Shown: positions 62,889-64,000 of the stretch, one piece after another
Position numbering within the stretch: position 1 is the stretch's first letter
Layout of the letters: the number at the start of each line of letters is the position of its first letter
Origin: Stutzerimonas stutzeri
GTDB lineage: Bacteria; Pseudomonadota; Gammaproteobacteria; Pseudomonadales; Pseudomonadaceae
Direction: 5' to 3'
DNA length: 64,000 nucleotides
Assembly (NCBI RefSeq): GCF_002890915.1
Contig: NZ_POUT01000001.1
Span: 496,001 to 560,000, forward strand
Program-made: the position numbers and the translations under genes
The notes under the pieces: model-generated
The model's input: the letters and a program-made list of their open reading frames with translations, nothing else
Database searches by the model: none
What the model was told of the DNA's origin: nothing

Positions 62889-64000
62889 CTACAGGCCGAG
62901 CTTTTCCCAGCGATAGCCGAACTGCCGCGGCGTCAGCCCGAGCGATTGCGCGGCACGCGACTTGTTGCCGCCGCAGCGCGCCAGCGCCTGGCGCAGCTCG
63001 TCGGCGCTATGCGAGCCCGCCGGCGCGTAGGGCCGCACGGCCATGGCCACCTCGCCTCGGCCATCGTCCACCGTCGCCTGTGCTCGCACGTCCCCGACGG
63101 CCTCGCCGCCGGCCAGGAACGGTTCCAGGTCCGCGGCGCCGAGCAGAGAGCGATCGGCCAGCAGCACCACGCGCTCGATGACATTGGACAGCTCGCGGAT
63201 ATTGCCCGGCCAGGGGTAGGCCTGCAGCCGGGCGATGGCATCACCGGTCAGGTTGATGTTGCGCTGGTTCGCCTGGTTGACCCGGTTGAGGAAATGCATC
63301 GCCAGTGCCGGGATGTCGCTGCGCCGCTCGGCCAGCGACGGCAGGTGGATGGGGATGACGTTGAGGCGGTAGTAGAGGTCCTGGCGAAACAGCCCGCGCC
63401 CCACCTCGCTGGCCAGGTCGCGATTGGTCGCCGCCACCAGACGCACATCGATACGGATCTCACGCTTGCCGCCGAGCCGGGTGATGGTGCCTTCCTGCAG
63501 GGTGCGCAACAGCTTGGTCTGCATGGTCAGCGGCAGCTCGCCGATCTCGTCGAGGAAAATGGTGCCGCCATCGGCCTGCTCGAACCAGCCGGCGCGCAGG
63601 GCAGTGGCCCCGGTGAAGGCGCCGCGTTCGTAGCCGAACAACTCGGACTCGAACAGGCTGTCGGGAATCGCCGCGCAATTGACCTTGATGAATGGCTTGT
63701 CACGCCGCGGGCTGGCCAGGTGCAGGGCGCGGGCGAACAGTTCCTTGCCGGTCCCGGACTCGCCGAGCAGCAACACGCTGGCGGTGGCATCCGAAACCCG
63801 CTCCAACTCGGAAATGGCGCGCAGCAACTCGGGCGAATTGCCAACGATGCCATAACGCGTGGCGTCGGCATGCAGGGCGCGGGTCAGCAGGTCGTTGTGC
63901 TGGGCCAGGGCGCGGGTCTTCTCCTCGATGTAGCCTCGCAGGTGCAGCAACTGCCCGGCGAGCGTGGCGAGGATGCGCAGGACGGTCAGGTCGTCGGCCA
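62889..64000 (-). CDS. Sigma54-dependent activator, NifA/CynF type (5' end outside window)
   Basis: At least 370 residues are in the window and the frame stays open past the right edge (ADDLTVLRILATLAGQ). That stretch looks like the end of a GAF sensor domain as in NifA. Then come the AAA+ core with Walker A GESGTGKE, the sigma54-contact motif GAFTGA, Walker B GGTIFLDEIGELP, and an R-finger region, and a C-terminal Fis-type helix-turn-helix (GGNKSRAAQSLGLTPRQFGYRW). In P. pseudoalcaligenes the cyn genes are controlled by the sigma54 regulator CynF encoded beside cynABDS; this gene has the same place and type. Confidence 0.92.
   Translation of the reverse strand, partial: ADDLTVLRILATLAGQLLHLRGYIEEKTRALAQHNDLLTRALHADATRYGIVGNSPELLRAISELERVSDATASVLLLGESGTGKELFARALHLASPRRDKPFIKVNCAAIPDSLFESELFGYERGAFTGATALRAGWFEQADGGTIFLDEIGELPLTMQTKLLRTLQEGTITRLGGKREIRIDVRLVAATNRDLASEVGRGLFRQDLYYRLNVIPIHLPSLAERRSDIPALAMHFLNRVNQANQRNINLTGDAIARLQAYPWPGNIRELSNVIERVVLLADRSLLGAADLEPFLAGGEAVGDVRAQATVDDGRGEVAMAVRPYAPAGSHSADELRQALARCGGNKSRAAQSLGLTPRQFGYRWEKLGL

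Overview
The window reads as chromosomal DNA of a high-GC gammaproteobacterium, almost certainly a Pseudomonas. Support comes from an xcp-type type II secretion operon, a split NrdJa/NrdJb class II ribonucleotide reductase, the run polA - DUF2782 - thrB-like kinase - nrdJ, a tandem DUF2388 (TIGR02448) trio, an ErsA-type sRNA beside polA, and several REP-like intergenic palindromes. Species is not assigned; the cyanate locus recalls the P. pseudoalcaligenes/oleovorans group. Homology calls come from reading the sequence; no database search was run.

Layout. 1-5282 (minus): gspK (partial), J, I, H, G, F, E of a type II secretion system. 5807-8699: proton-translocating transhydrogenase pntAA-AB-B. 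8813-13671: SDR/LysR pair, MdaB-like reductase, bile-acid-symporter-family transporter with divergent AraC regulator, DUF1127 protein. 13787-16829: three DUF2388 paralogues followed by a translationally coupled DUF4105 protein with an HELVH motif. 17019-23968 (minus): orphan T6SS module hcp - vgrG - DUF4123 adaptor - MIX/VasX-like effector - probable immunity protein, with a sigma54-like promoter and three dyad repeats upstream of hcp. 24317-24444: ErsA-like sRNA. 24509-35086: housekeeping block polA, DUF2782, thrB-like, ppnN, EamA transporter, nrdJb, nrdJa, rpmG, rpmB.

35383-46012: acyl-CoA catabolic block (acyl-CoA ligase, IclR and TetR regulators, alpha/beta hydrolase, MFS carrier, paired acyl-CoA dehydrogenases, FadB/PimF-like bifunctional enzyme). 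Three of its promoters carry the same TTYCGCACAG element, suggesting one IclR regulon. 46196-50814: REC-HDOD protein, GabD-like dehydrogenase, cytochrome c', cytochrome b561, tRNA-Arg(CCG).

51361-64000: the most unusual part. Thirteen co-oriented minus-strand genes run from a NifA/CynF-type sigma54 activator to a cyanase: activator, OsmC, acyl-CoA-dehydrogenase-fold flavoprotein, fused rubredoxin/rubredoxin reductase, nitrate/cyanate-type ABC transporter (three genes), porin, TSUP sulfite exporter, persulfide dioxygenase, methyltransferase, second OsmC, cyanase. The two osmC copies are about 98% identical in DNA, and each has its own -24/-12 promoter with a shared 14-bp element about 105-115 bp upstream. 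I infer an expanded cyn (cynF-ABD-S) locus that imports and oxidises a compound carrying both sulfur and a C-N group, sending cyanate to CynS and sulfane sulfur to the dioxygenase and sulfite exporter.
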